DNA of 64,000 nucleotides from Stackebrandtia nassauensis DSM 44728 (GCF_000024545.1 NC_013947.1:1054001-1118000); one strand, 5' to 3'; shown: positions 41,139-50,237, numbered from the stretch's first letter. A program made the numbers and translations. Notes: generated by a model not told the origin, from the letters alone.

Positions 41139-41822
41139 GTGTCTTTGTCGATCGGCCTCGACGACCCACGCAACCCGTGGTTCTCCTGGTCATATATTGA
41201 GGACAATGCCGCGACGCTGGGCAGTGCCCTCCTGGAACATCTGGAACTGACCGTGGTGTCGGTCGTGGTGGCCGCCGTGATCTCGATCCCGTTGGGCATC
41301 CTGTCGGCCCGCTCCCGGCTGGCCGCCACGGTGATCCTGTCGGGTTCGGGTGTGCTGTACACGATCCCGTCGCTGGCGGTGTTCGCGCTGTTGGCCCCGT
41401 TTTTGGGGCAGTCGCTGATCACCGTCGAGGTGGGGCTGGTCATGTACGCGATGCTGATCATCGTGCGCGCCACGCTGACCGGGCTGCGGCAGGTGCCGCC
41501 CGACGTCATCGACGCCGCGGGCGGCATGGGTTACAGCCGGGTGCACCTGCTGACGCGGGTGGAGCTGCCGCTGGCGGTGCCCAGCATCATGACCGGGCTG
41601 CGCATCGCCACCGTGTCGACCGTGGCGATGGTGACCATCGGCGCGGTCGTGGGTCACGGTGGCCTCGGCGGCCTCATCCTCACCGGCTTCCGCAACAACC
41701 TCTACAAGCCGCAGATCCTCACCGCCACCATCCTGTGCATCGCGCTGGCGCTGGCCTTCGAGGTGCTGCTGTCCCTGGTGACCCGGCTGATGACGCCCTG
41801 GACGAGGGGACGGACGAGTTGA
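41139..41822 (+). CDS. Osmoprotectant ABC importer permease 1
   Basis: A 227-residue permease of the OpuCB/ProW class with about six helices and the EAA-type loop VIDAAGGMGYSRVHLLTRVELPLAVPSIM near 130-157. GTG 41139 start. Its stop overlaps the start of the next permease (TTGA). Forms the channel with permease 2 for betaine-like solutes. Confidence 0.93.
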   Translation: MSLSIGLDDPRNPWFSWSYIEDNAATLGSALLEHLELTVVSVVVAAVISIPLGILSARSRLAATVILSGSGVLYTIPSLAVFALLAPFLGQSLITVEVGLVMYAMLIIVRATLTGLRQVPPDVIDAAGGMGYSRVHLLTRVELPLAVPSIMTGLRIATVSTVAMVTIGAVVGHGGLGGLILTGFRNNLYKPQILTATILCIALALAFEVLLSLVTRLMTPWTRGRTS

Positions 41823-42529
41823 ACATCTTCTCCGAGGCGCTGACCTGGCTCAACGACCCGCTCAACTGGACCAACCCCGACGGGGTGTTCGCGCTGTTGG
41901 GCCAGCACCTGGCGCTGTCGGGCGCGGCGCTGTTGCTCGCGCTCGTCGTGGCCTGGCCGCTGGGGGTGTGGCTGGGGGCCACCGGACGCGGCGGCACCAT
42001 CACCGTCGTCGTGTCCAATGTGACGCGCGCGGTGCCCACTATGGCGCTGTTGAGTCTGCTTCCCTTGACGGCCCTGGGTTTCGGTCCACAGTCGGTGGTC
42101 CCGGCGCTGGCGTTGTTCGGGGTGCCGCCGCTGCTGGCCACCGCCTACACCGGCATGCGCGAGGTCGACCCCGACGCCCGCGACGCCGCCCACGGCATGG
42201 GCTTCTCACGATCCGGGATGCTGTTCAAGGTCGAGCTGCCGCTGGCGGTGCCGCAGCTGGCCAGTGGTTTTCGCACCGCGGCGGTGCAGATCGTGGCCAC
42301 CACGACGCTGGCGGCACTGTTCAACGGCGGCGGGCTCGGAGAGATCATCAGCCGGGGTTTCGGCTTGGGGCTGGCCAAGGGCGGCGGCGAGATCCTCGCC
42401 GGTGGCATCCTGGTGGCGGGCCTGGCGCTGATCGTCGAGGGCGTGCTGGCGGTGGGCGAGAAATACGTCACGCCGATCGCGCTTCGCGACCTCTCGCGCA
42501 CCAAGGCGAGGGTGTCAATGTCCGTCTGA
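41819..42529 (+). CDS. Osmoprotectant ABC importer permease 2
   Basis: A 236-residue permease paralogous to the preceding gene, coupled through TTG 41819 overlapping the previous TGA. The EAA-type loop ARDAAHGMGFSRSGMLFKVELPLAVPQL is near 120-148. The frame is open upstream, but only the coupled TTG gives the normal amphipathic N-terminus (NIFSEALTWLNDPLNW). The binding protein follows after 18 bp. Confidence 0.92.
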   Translation: MNIFSEALTWLNDPLNWTNPDGVFALLGQHLALSGAALLLALVVAWPLGVWLGATGRGGTITVVVSNVTRAVPTMALLSLLPLTALGFGPQSVVPALALFGVPPLLATAYTGMREVDPDARDAAHGMGFSRSGMLFKVELPLAVPQLASGFRTAAVQIVATTTLAALFNGGGLGEIISRGFGLGLAKGGGEILAGGILVAGLALIVEGVLAVGEKYVTPIALRDLSRTKARVSMSV

Positions 42530-42547
42530 ACCCGTAAGGTCAAGTCC

Positions 42548-43567
42548 ATGTCCCCCCACAAGATCACCAGAATCGTCGCTCTTCCCGCCGCGGTGGCCGT
42601 GCTGGCGCTCGGCCTGGCGGCCTGTGGTTCCCCGGGTTCCTCGGGCACCAAGGACGCCGACAAGGTGTCCGGCAAGGGCTGTGAACCCGTCGCCGGTGAC
42701 AGCCTGGTCGCCCTCGAAGACGACAAGAAACTGCAGGCCTCGGAGAACATCCTGGCCGCCTTCAACGACAAGGCCGCCGACGAGCAGGCCATCGCCGCCG
42801 TCAACGCGGTCTCGGCGAAGCTGACCACCGACGACCTCATCGAGCTGAACAAGTCCGTCGACGTCGACCGCAAGTCCGCGGCCAAGACCGCCAAGGCCTT
42901 CGCCGAGAAGAACAAGCTCACCAAGGGCCTCGACAAGGGCTCGGGCTCGCTGGTGGTCGGTCACGCCAACTACACCGAGTCCGAGATCGTCGCCAACCTG
43001 TACGCGATCGCGCTGGAGGGCGCCGGGTACACCACCGAGCTGAAGGACGTCGGCAACCGCGAGACCTACCTGCCCGCGCTGGAGGACAACGACTTCCAGG
43101 TCATCCCGGAGTACGCCGCCTCGCTGACCGAGACGCTCAACCCGGACCCCGACGCCGACTCGGCCAAGAACCCGATCGCCGACAACGACATCGACAAGAC
43201 CCTGGACACGCTGAAGCCCTTCGCCAAGGACGCCGGACTGGCGCTGAGCGAACCCGCCGAGGCGGCCTCGCAGAACGCCTACGTCGTGACCAAGGCCTTC
43301 GCCAAGGAGCACGGCGTCAAGACGCTGTCGGACTTCGCCGACAAGTGCAGCGGCAAGGCCTCGTCGCTGGCCGGTCCGCCCGAGTGCCCCAAGCGCCTCT
43401 ACTGCGAGGTGGGTCTCAAGGAGACCTACGGAATCCAGTTCGGAACCTTCAACTCACTGGACCTCGGCACCGGCACCAAGCAGTCGGTCGCCAGTGGAGA
43501 CTCCACCGTCGGTACTGTGACCACAACGGACAGTGCACTCGCGGATGGTGTGACCGTCAAGGGCTAG
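42548..43567 (+). CDS. Osmoprotectant-binding lipoprotein, apparently circularly permuted ProX/OpuCC family
   Basis: A 339-residue lipoprotein with signal and lipobox LAAC (Cys26), followed by a Gly/Ser linker. Normal members run from a first strand of the type VVGS-x-NFTE to a C-terminal LEDDK...LTTEDL..LN...VD segment. Here the order is swapped. Residues about 52-124 (VALEDDKKLQ, VSAKLTTDDLIELNKSVDVD) correspond to the usual C-terminus, then a short KGLDKGSG linker, then residues 135-335 begin with the usual N-terminus (SLVVGHANYTESEIVANLYA) and end at TVTTTDSALADGVTVKG, which normally precedes LEDDK. Both breaks lie at matching places, so the fold can be complete. It completes the transporter with 40104-42529. 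Confidence 0.9.
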   Translation: MSPHKITRIVALPAAVAVLALGLAACGSPGSSGTKDADKVSGKGCEPVAGDSLVALEDDKKLQASENILAAFNDKAADEQAIAAVNAVSAKLTTDDLIELNKSVDVDRKSAAKTAKAFAEKNKLTKGLDKGSGSLVVGHANYTESEIVANLYAIALEGAGYTTELKDVGNRETYLPALEDNDFQVIPEYAASLTETLNPDPDADSAKNPIADNDIDKTLDTLKPFAKDAGLALSEPAEAASQNAYVVTKAFAKEHGVKTLSDFADKCSGKASSLAGPPECPKRLYCEVGLKETYGIQFGTFNSLDLGTGTKQSVASGDSTVGTVTTTDSALADGVTVKG

Positions 43568-43617
43568 TGACCTGCCGAAAAAACCTGTTCCTTAATGATA
43601 TTTAAGTCTCTGGATCT

Positions 43618-43646
43618 TTGACTTGAGGCGTCGGACACCATAGTGT
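43618..43646 (+). promoter_or_regulatory. Sigma-70-like promoter of the subtilase gene
   Basis: TTGACT (43618-43623), 17-bp spacer, TAGTGT (43641-43646), in an unusually AT-rich stretch. Predicted start near 43653, leaving a ~107-nt leader before ATG 43760. Confidence 0.65.
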
Positions 43647-43759
43647 GTATATAAGCCATTTGGTTCGACGACCAGTGGCCTACCCCTCTGGTCGGACCGG
43701 CCGGGCTCATGCCCCTGTGTGCCCGTGCGGTCCGCAAGTAGCAAGGAACGGAGCAACGG

Positions 43760-44941
43760 ATGAAGCTCAACAAGACGACGGGAGCCGCTCTCGCCATCGG
43801 CGTAGCGGCTGCCGCGGCAGCCTTGGTGGTCGGTGTATCCCCGGCACACGCCGACGCCAAGATCATCGGAGCCGACAGCAAGAACGCGGTCTCCGGTCAG
43901 TACATCGTCGCCTATGAAGACGGCGTCAAGATGTCCGACGGCAAGAGCATGGCGTCCGACGTCGGAGCCAAGGTCCGCAAGACCTTCGACTCCATCAACG
44001 CCGTTTCGGTCTCGGCTTCGGAAGAAGAGGCCAAGGAGCTCGCGGGTGACTCGGACGTGAAGTACGTCCAGGCCAACCTGAAGCACACGGTCTCGGGCAC
44101 CCAGGACAACCCCCCGTCCTGGGGACAGGACCGGGTCGACCAGGAAGCCGCCGAGGGCGACAGCAAGTACAACTACCCGGACTCGGCCGGTGAGGGCGTC
44201 ACGTCCTACACCATCGACACCGGTGTGGCCTACGACCACCCGGACTTCGAGGGTCGCACCGCCGAGGGCTTCGACGCCGTCGACGGCGACACCGACCCGG
44301 CTGACGGCCACGGTCACGGCACCCACGTGACCGGCACCATCGCGGGCACCGAGTTCGGTCTGGCCAAGAAGGCCACCATCGTCGGCGTCCGCGTCCTCGA
44401 CGACCAGGGCTCGGGCACCACCGAGCAGGTCGCCGGCGGCATCGACTGGGTGACCGAGAACCACGCCGAGAACTCCGTGGCCAACATGAGCCTCGGTGGT
44501 CCGGAGGACCAGGTCCTCGACGACGCCACCACCAAGTCCATTGAGTCTGGTGTCACCTACGCGGTGGCGGCGGGCAACGAATCCTCCGATGCCTGCGGCG
44601 TGTCCCCGGCTCGCGTGCCGGAGGCCATCACCGCTGGAGCCACGGACAACACCGACGCTCAGGCCGACTTCTCCAACTTCGGCAAGTGCGTTGACGTCTA
44701 CGCCCCCGGCGTGGACATCGTGTCCGCTGCTCCCGGCGGTGGTGAGGCGACCATGTCCGGCACCTCGATGGCGTCCCCGCACGTCGCGGGCGCCGCGGCG
44801 CTGTACGTGGGTGCCAACCCGGGTGCGGCTCCCGCCGATGTCGCCAAGGCGCTGACCGAGAACGCGCTGAAGGACGTCGTGCAGAACCCGGGCGAGGGTT
44901 CGCCGAACCTGCTGCTGAACACGCAGTTCCTGCAAGGATAA
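43760..44941 (+). CDS. Secreted subtilisin-like protease (proteinase K/aqualysin type)
   Basis: A 393-residue preproprotease: signal peptide 1-31 (VSPAHA-DAK), inhibitor I9 prodomain about 45-112 (SGQYIVAYEDGVKM, VKYVQANLKHTV), then the mature domain from about 117 with catalytic Asp in SYTIDTGVAYDHP, His in GHGHGTHVTGT, Asn in VAAGNESSDACG and Ser in SGTSMASPHVAGAAAL. Four Cys-poor features and the WGQDRVD start of the mature enzyme match extracellular proteinase K relatives. ATG 43760 follows AGGAACGGAG. Own promoter and tandem terminators make it monocistronic. Likely an extracellular nutrient-scavenging enzyme. Confidence 0.94.
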   Translation: MKLNKTTGAALAIGVAAAAAALVVGVSPAHADAKIIGADSKNAVSGQYIVAYEDGVKMSDGKSMASDVGAKVRKTFDSINAVSVSASEEEAKELAGDSDVKYVQANLKHTVSGTQDNPPSWGQDRVDQEAAEGDSKYNYPDSAGEGVTSYTIDTGVAYDHPDFEGRTAEGFDAVDGDTDPADGHGHGTHVTGTIAGTEFGLAKKATIVGVRVLDDQGSGTTEQVAGGIDWVTENHAENSVANMSLGGPEDQVLDDATTKSIESGVTYAVAAGNESSDACGVSPARVPEAITAGATDNTDAQADFSNFGKCVDVYAPGVDIVSAAPGGGEATMSGTSMASPHVAGAAALYVGANPGAAPADVAKALTENALKDVVQNPGEGSPNLLLNTQFLQG

Positions 44942-44980
44942 GAAAGTAGAGCCTGCAGGGATAGGACGACACGGGCTCAA

Positions 44981-44999
44981 CGGTTGATTTTTCCAACCG
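44981..44999. terminator. Hairpin, first of two after the subtilase gene
   Basis: CGGTTG-ATTTTTC-CAACCG, a 6-bp stem 39 bp after the stop, immediately followed by a larger terminator. Confidence 0.5.
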
Positions 45000-45003
45000 C
45001 CCG

Positions 45004-45036
45004 CCGCCCCGGCTCCGTTTTACGGAGCCGGGGCGG
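45004..45036. terminator. Strong terminator between convergent genes
   Basis: Perfect 14-bp GC-rich stem (45004-45017 with 45023-45036) and TTTTA loop, between the subtilase (plus) and the VOC gene (minus). It can serve both directions. Confidence 0.8.
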
Positions 45037-45066
45037 TCCGTCGTTAGGCGGGCAGTCGTCCGTTTT

Positions 45067-45438
45067 TCACTCGGGACGGTTGCGGCACAGGCAGAACGGG
45101 TGCCCGGCCGGGTCGATGTAGACCTGCCAGCCGTAACCCGACTCGCCGATGTTGTTCTTCTGCAACGTGGCGCCCAGCTTGATCGCCCGACGCTGCTCGG
45201 GCTCGAACTCGTCCACTTCGAAGTCGATGTGGAACTGCTGCGGGTGCTCCTGACTGGGCCACTTGGGACGCTGGTAGTTCTCGACCCTCTGGAACGCGAG
45301 CGTGAACCCATCACAGTGGATGTTCGCCCACGCGTCGGTGCTGTCGTCGGCGAGTTCCAGGCCCAGAAGCTCCGCGTAGAAACCGCCCAGTTTCATGGGG
45401 TCGGGGCAGTCGATGATGAAATCGGTGAACCTCAGCAT
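45067..45438 (-). CDS. VOC/glyoxalase-like domain protein
   Basis: A 123-residue protein from ATG 45438 (MLRFTDFIIDCPDPMKLGGFYAELLGLEL, the typical start). A GTG at 45471 overlapping the LacI stop (GTGA) would add 11 residues and couple it to LacI translation. The two halves of the VOC fold are seen, the second with QFHIDFEVDEFEPEQRRAI and HPFCLCRN. The role is unknown. It is downstream of the LacI gene on the same strand. Confidence 0.85.
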   Translation of the reverse strand: MLRFTDFIIDCPDPMKLGGFYAELLGLELADDSTDAWANIHCDGFTLAFQRVENYQRPKWPSQEHPQQFHIDFEVDEFEPEQRRAIKLGATLQKNNIGESGYGWQVYIDPAGHPFCLCRNRPE

Positions 45439-45467
45439 CCGGTCATCGTAAGTCGGCCCCGCCGCAC

Positions 45468-46475
45468 TCACGCCCGGGCGGTGCTGGCCCGGGGGATCAG
45501 CTCGGGTTCGATCGTGACGGTCTGCTCCTCCTCGCCGTCCAGCGCCAGCCGCAGCGCCTGCGCGCCCATGCCCGACAGCGGCAGCCGCACCGTGGTCAGC
45601 GCCGGGTACAGGTCGGCGGCCACCGGGACGTCGTCGAAGCCCGCCACCGAGACGTCCTCGGGGATGGACAGCCCGGACTCCCGCAGCGCCGCGTAGAAGC
45701 CCGAGGCCATCACGTCACTGGTGACGAAGACGGCGCTGGCCCGGTTCGACATGGCCGCGAACCGCATCCCGGCGTCGTGGCCGCCGTCGCGGCTGAACGG
45801 GGCGTCGATGATCTCCACCCCGGCCTCGACCGGCAGGCCGTCGACGAAACCCTCGCGGCGTTCGGCGACCACCCGCAGACTGGCCGGTCCGGTGACCAGC
45901 GCGAACCGCCGGTGTCCCAGCCCGGCCAGGTGGGTGGCCAGTTCCTTCGCGCCCTCGCGGTTGAGCGGGTGCACGCACGAGCCCGGCAGCGACGGCTGTC
46001 CGACGTTGACCACGGCGGTTCCGATGGCGCGCAAGTCCTCCAGGGCCCGCGACAGCCGCTGCTCGGCGTCGGTCTCGGTGGTGCGGGAGCCGACCATGAT
46101 GGCCGCTCGGGGCCGCAGGCTTCCCAGCGAGGCCAGCTGGTCGCGTTCGTTGTCGGGGTCGATGCCGGTCTCGGCGATGACGACGCACACGTCGCGTTCG
46201 GCGGCCTCGGCAAGGACGCCCTGCGCGATCTGCCCGAAATACGGGTCGGTGATGTCGTGCAGCAGCAACGCGACCACGCGGGAAGTGCTGCGCGCCAAGC
46301 CCTGTGCCTGCGCGTTGGGGGCGTAGCGCAGTTCGTCGGCGATGGCGCGCACCTTGGCGGCCAGACCGGCGGAGACCTTGTGCGGCGAGCCGTTGAGCAC
46401 GCGTGAGGCCGTCGCCACGGAGACTCCGGCACGTTTGGCGACGTCGGCAAGAGTGGTGGGGCGGGTGTGATCCAC
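45468..46475 (-). CDS. LacI-family repressor of the adjacent sugar locus
   Basis: A 335-residue regulator. N-terminal LacI HTH at about 7-30 (TLADVAKRAGVSVATASRVLNG) and hinge helix LARSTSRV, then a periplasmic-binding-protein-like sensor (ALLLHDITDPYFGQIAQG, MVGSRTTETD, FVTSDVMASGFYAAL, SVAGFDDVPVAADLYPALTTV). Divergent from the isomerase gene at 46496 with only 20 bp between starts, so it probably regulates the sugar isomerase/ABC operon in response to its imported sugar (inference). Confidence 0.94.
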   Translation of the reverse strand: MDHTRPTTLADVAKRAGVSVATASRVLNGSPHKVSAGLAAKVRAIADELRYAPNAQAQGLARSTSRVVALLLHDITDPYFGQIAQGVLAEAAERDVCVVIAETGIDPDNERDQLASLGSLRPRAAIMVGSRTTETDAEQRLSRALEDLRAIGTAVVNVGQPSLPGSCVHPLNREGAKELATHLAGLGHRRFALVTGPASLRVVAERREGFVDGLPVEAGVEIIDAPFSRDGGHDAGMRFAAMSNRASAVFVTSDVMASGFYAALRESGLSIPEDVSVAGFDDVPVAADLYPALTTVRLPLSGMGAQALRLALDGEEEQTVTIEPELIPRASTARA

Positions 46476-46495
46476 GGCGCCAATACTATGGCCTG

Positions 46496-47248
46496 ATGCG
46501 TTCGTTTGGTTTCTCCACTCTCGGTTGCCCGGGCCTGGACGTCGACACCGTGCTGGCGATGGCGCGTCGACACGGCGCCGACCTGGTACAGCTGCGCTGC
46601 GCCCCCGACGAACCGGTCAACACCGGACTGTCGGGTGCGGGCCGCGCGGACGTGGTGGCCGCCTTCGCCACGGCCGGAGTGGGATTCGGGGCGCTGGCGA
46701 CCTACGTCAAACTGTCCGATCCGGACATGCTGCGGCCCCTGGACGAGCACATCGCGCTGGCCGTCGACCTCGGCGCGCCCGCCCTGCGGCTGTTCCCCGG
46801 CGACGTGGCCGTCGAGACCGGCACCGAACGGCTGCACCGGGCCGAGGAACTGGCCGCGGGAACCGGCGTGGTGCTGACCGTGGAGACCCACGACGAGTAC
46901 CTGCGCGGCGCCCAGATCGCCCAACTGCTGGCCGAGACCGAGGCCGTCAAGGCCGTGTGGGACGTCCTGCACACCTGGCGCGCCGGAGAGACCGTCGCCA
47001 ATTCCCTTGCCGCCCTGGGGCCCTACCTCGCCGAACTCCAGATCAAGGACGTGCCCTCCGCCGAGGACCGCCGTCCGCTGGCGCCCGGCACCGGGGTGCT
47101 GCCGCTGCGCGAGGCGCTGGAGGCCGTGGCCGCCGCGGGCATCGAGGTGCCGGTGATCTTCGAACACGAGGCCAAGTGGCGCGCCGACGCCGACCCCTTC
47201 GAGGAGTCGCTGGCCGCGGCGGTGCGACTCGCCAAGGCTTCTGGCTGA
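46496..47248 (+). CDS. Sugar phosphate isomerase/epimerase-like TIM barrel (AP endonuclease 2 superfamily)
   Basis: A 250-residue xylose-isomerase-like TIM-barrel protein. ATG 46496 gives the usual short N-terminus (MRSFGFSTLGCPGLDVDTVL). Metal/active residues are likely Glu in VLTVETHDEYLRG, Asp/His in AVWDVLHTWRAGE, the Lys-Asp of LQIKDVPSAED, and Glu in VIFEHEAKWRAD. It leads the operon with the ABC importer and would act on the imported sugar or its derivative. Longer upstream frames overlap LacI and are ignored. Confidence 0.87.
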   Translation: MRSFGFSTLGCPGLDVDTVLAMARRHGADLVQLRCAPDEPVNTGLSGAGRADVVAAFATAGVGFGALATYVKLSDPDMLRPLDEHIALAVDLGAPALRLFPGDVAVETGTERLHRAEELAAGTGVVLTVETHDEYLRGAQIAQLLAETEAVKAVWDVLHTWRAGETVANSLAALGPYLAELQIKDVPSAEDRRPLAPGTGVLPLREALEAVAAAGIEVPVIFEHEAKWRADADPFEESLAAAVRLAKASG

Positions 47249-47258
47249 AATACCCGAC

Positions 47259-47277
47259 AACGCCGTTACTTGGCGTT
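47259..47277. promoter_or_regulatory. Inverted repeat AACGCC-GTTACTT-GGCGTT before the binding protein gene
   Basis: Perfect 6-base arms 13 bp upstream of the GTG at 47290. It may be a LacI-type site or an RNA hairpin that sets differential expression of the binding protein, a common feature of sugar ABC operons. Confidence 0.45.
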
Positions 47278-47289
47278 ACTGTCCACGAT

Positions 47290-48540
47290 GTGTTGAATCC
47301 GACGCGTCGATTGTGGTGTGCCGCGCTGGCCTGCGTCACCGCGGCCGGGCTGCTGGGGGGCTGCGGCAGCGAGGCCAGCGCGCGGGTCGTCAACCTCTAC
47401 AATGCCCCGCAACAGAACCTGTCCAAGATCGTCGAACGCTGCAACCGGCTCGCCGACGGTGACTACAAGATCGTCCTCAACACCCTGCCGCGCGACGCCG
47501 ACGGGCAGCGCGAGCAGATGGTGCGGCGGCTGGCCGCCGAGGACACCGGCATGGACGTGCTGGGCATCGACATCACCTGGACCGCCGAGATGGCCAGCGC
47601 CAAGTGGATCCTGCCGTGGAAGGGCGAGCACGCGGCCCAGGCCAAGGCCGGGGTCGCCAAGGCGCCGTTGAAGACCGCCATGTTCGAGGACCGGATGTAC
47701 GCCGCGCCGTCCAACACGAACGTGCAGCTGCTGTGGTACCGCTCCGACCTGATGCCCGAACCGGCGCAGACCTGGGAGCAGCTGATCGGCGTCGCCAAGA
47801 AGCTGAAGCAGGAGGACAAGGCGCACTACCTGGAGGTCACCGGCGCCCAGTACGAGGGCCTGGTGGTGTGGTTCAACTCGATGGTGGCCGCCGCGGGCGG
47901 CAGCATCCTCAACGCCGACGGCGACAAGGTGGAACTGGGCGAACCGGCCGTGAAGGCGCTCAAGACGATGCGGACCTTCGCCCGGTCGGACGCCGCCGAC
48001 CCGTCGCTGTCCAACACCCAGGAGGACACCGCCCGGCTGGCGGTGGAGAGCGGCTCGGGATTCGCGGAACTGAACTGGCCGTTCGTGTACGCGGCCATGC
48101 AGGCCAGCGGCAAGGACTTCGCGAAGGACTTCAGGTGGGCGCCGTATCCGGGCATCGACGGGCCCGGCAACGCGCCGCTGGGCGGCTCCAACTTCGCCAT
48201 CAGCAAGTACTCCACCAACCGCTCCGAGGCCTTCGACGCGGCGCTGTGCCTGCGCGACAAGGAATCCCAGCGCATGTCGGCGGTACTGGACGGACTGCCG
48301 CCCACGATCGAGTCGGTGTACGACGCCAAGGGCATGGCCAAGGCTTACCCGATGCGGGGCGAGATCCTCAAGGCGCTGGAAACCGCGGTGCCGCGTCCGG
48401 TCACCCCGGTGTACCAGAACGTGTCCACGGTGACGTCGAAGTACCTGTCGCCGCCGTCCTCGATCCAACCGGTGGAGACCGAACGCAAACTGCGCGAACA
48501 GCTCGTCAAGGCCCTCAACTCCGAAGGAGTGCTGCCGTGA
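47290..48540 (+). CDS. Sugar ABC importer, substrate-binding lipoprotein
   Basis: A 416-residue cluster-B (maltose/trehalose-like) binding protein: signal with lipobox LLGGC (Cys at about 22), then RVVNLYNAPQQNLSKIVERCN, LPRDADGQREQMVRRLAAEDTGMDVLGID, YAAPSNTNVQLLWYRSDLM and GGSNFAISKYSTNR. Start GTG 47290 (TTG 47293 possible), 41 bp after the isomerase stop. The long upstream frame through the isomerase is a shadow. The sugar is unknown. The pattern is close to trehalose/maltooligosaccharide LpqY-like proteins. Confidence 0.9.
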   Translation: MLNPTRRLWCAALACVTAAGLLGGCGSEASARVVNLYNAPQQNLSKIVERCNRLADGDYKIVLNTLPRDADGQREQMVRRLAAEDTGMDVLGIDITWTAEMASAKWILPWKGEHAAQAKAGVAKAPLKTAMFEDRMYAAPSNTNVQLLWYRSDLMPEPAQTWEQLIGVAKKLKQEDKAHYLEVTGAQYEGLVVWFNSMVAAAGGSILNADGDKVELGEPAVKALKTMRTFARSDAADPSLSNTQEDTARLAVESGSGFAELNWPFVYAAMQASGKDFAKDFRWAPYPGIDGPGNAPLGGSNFAISKYSTNRSEAFDAALCLRDKESQRMSAVLDGLPPTIESVYDAKGMAKAYPMRGEILKALETAVPRPVTPVYQNVSTVTSKYLSPPSSIQPVETERKLREQLVKALNSEGVLP

Positions 48541-49415
48541 CCACGGACGTCAAGGCCGCGGAGCGGCGGCTGGGCCTGTGGCTGTGCGCCCCGGCGGCGG
48601 CCTTCATGCTGCTGGTGGCGGGCTGGCCGATCCTGTACTCGGTCATCCTGTCGTTCAAGCGCTACGACCTGCGGTTCCCCGACGATCAGGCGTGGGTCGG
48701 GTTCTCCAACTACGCCACCGTCCTGACCAACGAGTTCTGGTGGACCTCGTTCGGGGTCACGATGATCATCACCGTGGTGTCGGTGGCCTTCGAACTGGTG
48801 CTGGGCATGGCCCTGGCCCAGGTCATGTACCGCACCCTGGTCGCCAAGGGGCTGCTGCGCACCGTCGTGTTGATCCCCTATGGAATCGTCACGGTCGTGG
48901 CGGCCTTCGGCTGGTTCTACGCCTGGACGCCCGGCACCGGCTGGCTGGCGGCGATGCTGCCCGACGGCGAGGCGCCGCTGACCGAGTTCTGGCCCGCGAT
49001 CGGCATCATCATCCTGGCCGAGGTGTGGAAGACGACCCCGTTCATGGCGCTGCTGCTGCTGGCGGGACTGGCGATCGTCCCGGAGGAACTGCACCGGGCC
49101 GCGGCCATGGACGGCGCCGGACGCTGGCAGCGGTTCGTCAGGATCACGCTGCCGCTGATGCGCCCGGCCATCGCGGTGGCGCTGCTGTTTCGGATCCTGG
49201 ACGCGTTTCGCATCTACGACAACATCTACGTCCTCACCAAGGGTTCGCAGAGCACCGGTTCGGTGTCGATCCTGACCTACCGCAACCTGGTCAGCGGGCT
49301 CAACCTCGGCATCGGCTCCACCATGTCGGTGCTGATCTTCATCACGGTCGCGATCATCGCGTTCTTCTTCGTCACAGTGCTCAAGACCGGTACGCCGGGC
49401 CAGGGGGGACGCTAG
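48537..49415 (+). CDS. Sugar ABC importer permease 1 (MalF-like)
   Basis: A 292-residue permease, GTG 48537 overlapping the binding-protein stop (GTGA). Six helices. The EAA loop HRAAAMDGAGRWQRFVRITLPLMRPAI is near 180-206, after PEELHRAA. Works with 49416-50237. Confidence 0.94.
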   Translation: MTTDVKAAERRLGLWLCAPAAAFMLLVAGWPILYSVILSFKRYDLRFPDDQAWVGFSNYATVLTNEFWWTSFGVTMIITVVSVAFELVLGMALAQVMYRTLVAKGLLRTVVLIPYGIVTVVAAFGWFYAWTPGTGWLAAMLPDGEAPLTEFWPAIGIIILAEVWKTTPFMALLLLAGLAIVPEELHRAAAMDGAGRWQRFVRITLPLMRPAIAVALLFRILDAFRIYDNIYVLTKGSQSTGSVSILTYRNLVSGLNLGIGSTMSVLIFITVAIIAFFFVTVLKTGTPGQGGR

Positions 49416-50237
49416 ATGTTCGCCAAGAAAGCGCAGTGGACGGTGCTGGACCTCGTCGTCATCGCGTTCGCGTTGATCCCGGTGGCCTGGCTGACCAGTC
49501 TGTCGCTGAAGGACCCCTCGACGATCGCCGACGGCGGTTTCCTCCCCAGTAAGTGGACCTTCGACAACTACGTCAACGTCTTCACCGACGGCGGGTTCCT
49601 GCAACCGCTGGTCAACTCGATCGGGATCGCGTTGATCTCGACGTTCGTCGCGATCCTTCTGGGCACCTTCGCCGCCTACGCCATCGCCCGGCTGGAGTTC
49701 CCGGGCCGCAACATCATGCTGGGCGCCGCGCTCTTGGTCGCGATGTTCCCGCAGGTGTCGCTGGTGACGCCGCTGTTCAACATCGAACGCAACCTGGGCC
49801 TGTTCAACACCTGGCCGGGGCTGATCCTGCCGTACGTGACCTTCGCGCTGCCGCTGACGATCTACACGATGTCGACGTTCTTCCGGGAGATCCCCTGGGA
49901 ACTGGAGAAGGCCGCCAAAATGGACGGTGCCTCGGGTTTCCAGGCGTTCCGCAAGGTGATCGTGCCGCTGGCGACACCGGGCGTCGTCACCGCCGCGGTG
50001 CTGGCTTTCATCCAGAGCTGGAACGACTTCCTGTTCGCGATCTCGCTGACCTCCACCGAACGCGCCCGGACCGCCCCGGCCGCGATCTCGTTCTTCACCG
50101 GTGCCTCCCAGTTCGAGGACCCCACCGGTTCGGTCTCCGCGGCAGCGGTGATCGTCACGATTCCCATCGTGATCTTCGTTCTGATTTTCCAACGACGCAT
50201 CGTCAGCGGCCTGACCGCCGGCGCGGTGAAAGGGTAG
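49416..50237 (+). CDS. Sugar ABC importer permease 2 (MalG-like)
   Basis: A 273-residue permease whose ATG directly follows the preceding TAG. Six helices. EAA loop [27 protein letters not shown] near 163-189. The partner of the MalF-like protein. The ATPase starts 5 bp downstream. Confidence 0.94.
   Translation: MFAKKAQWTVLDLVVIAFALIPVAWLTSLSLKDPSTIADGGFLPSKWTFDNYVNVFTDGGFLQPLVNSIGIALISTFVAILLGTFAAYAIARLEFPGRNIMLGAALLVAMFPQVSLVTPLFNIERNLGLFNTWPGLILPYVTFALPLTIYTMSTFFREIPWELEKAAKMDGASGFQAFRKVIVPLATPGVVTAAVLAFIQSWNDFLFAISLTSTERARTAPAAISFFTGASQFEDPTGSVSAAAVIVTIPIVIFVLIFQRRIVSGLTAGAVKG

Noticed and set aside
43590-43616. Weak inverted repeat CTTAAT-GATA-TTTAAG as a terminator after the binding protein gene
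   Set aside because: AT-rich 5-6 bp pairing with a mismatch is too weak. The stretch more likely belongs to the promoter of the subtilase gene.
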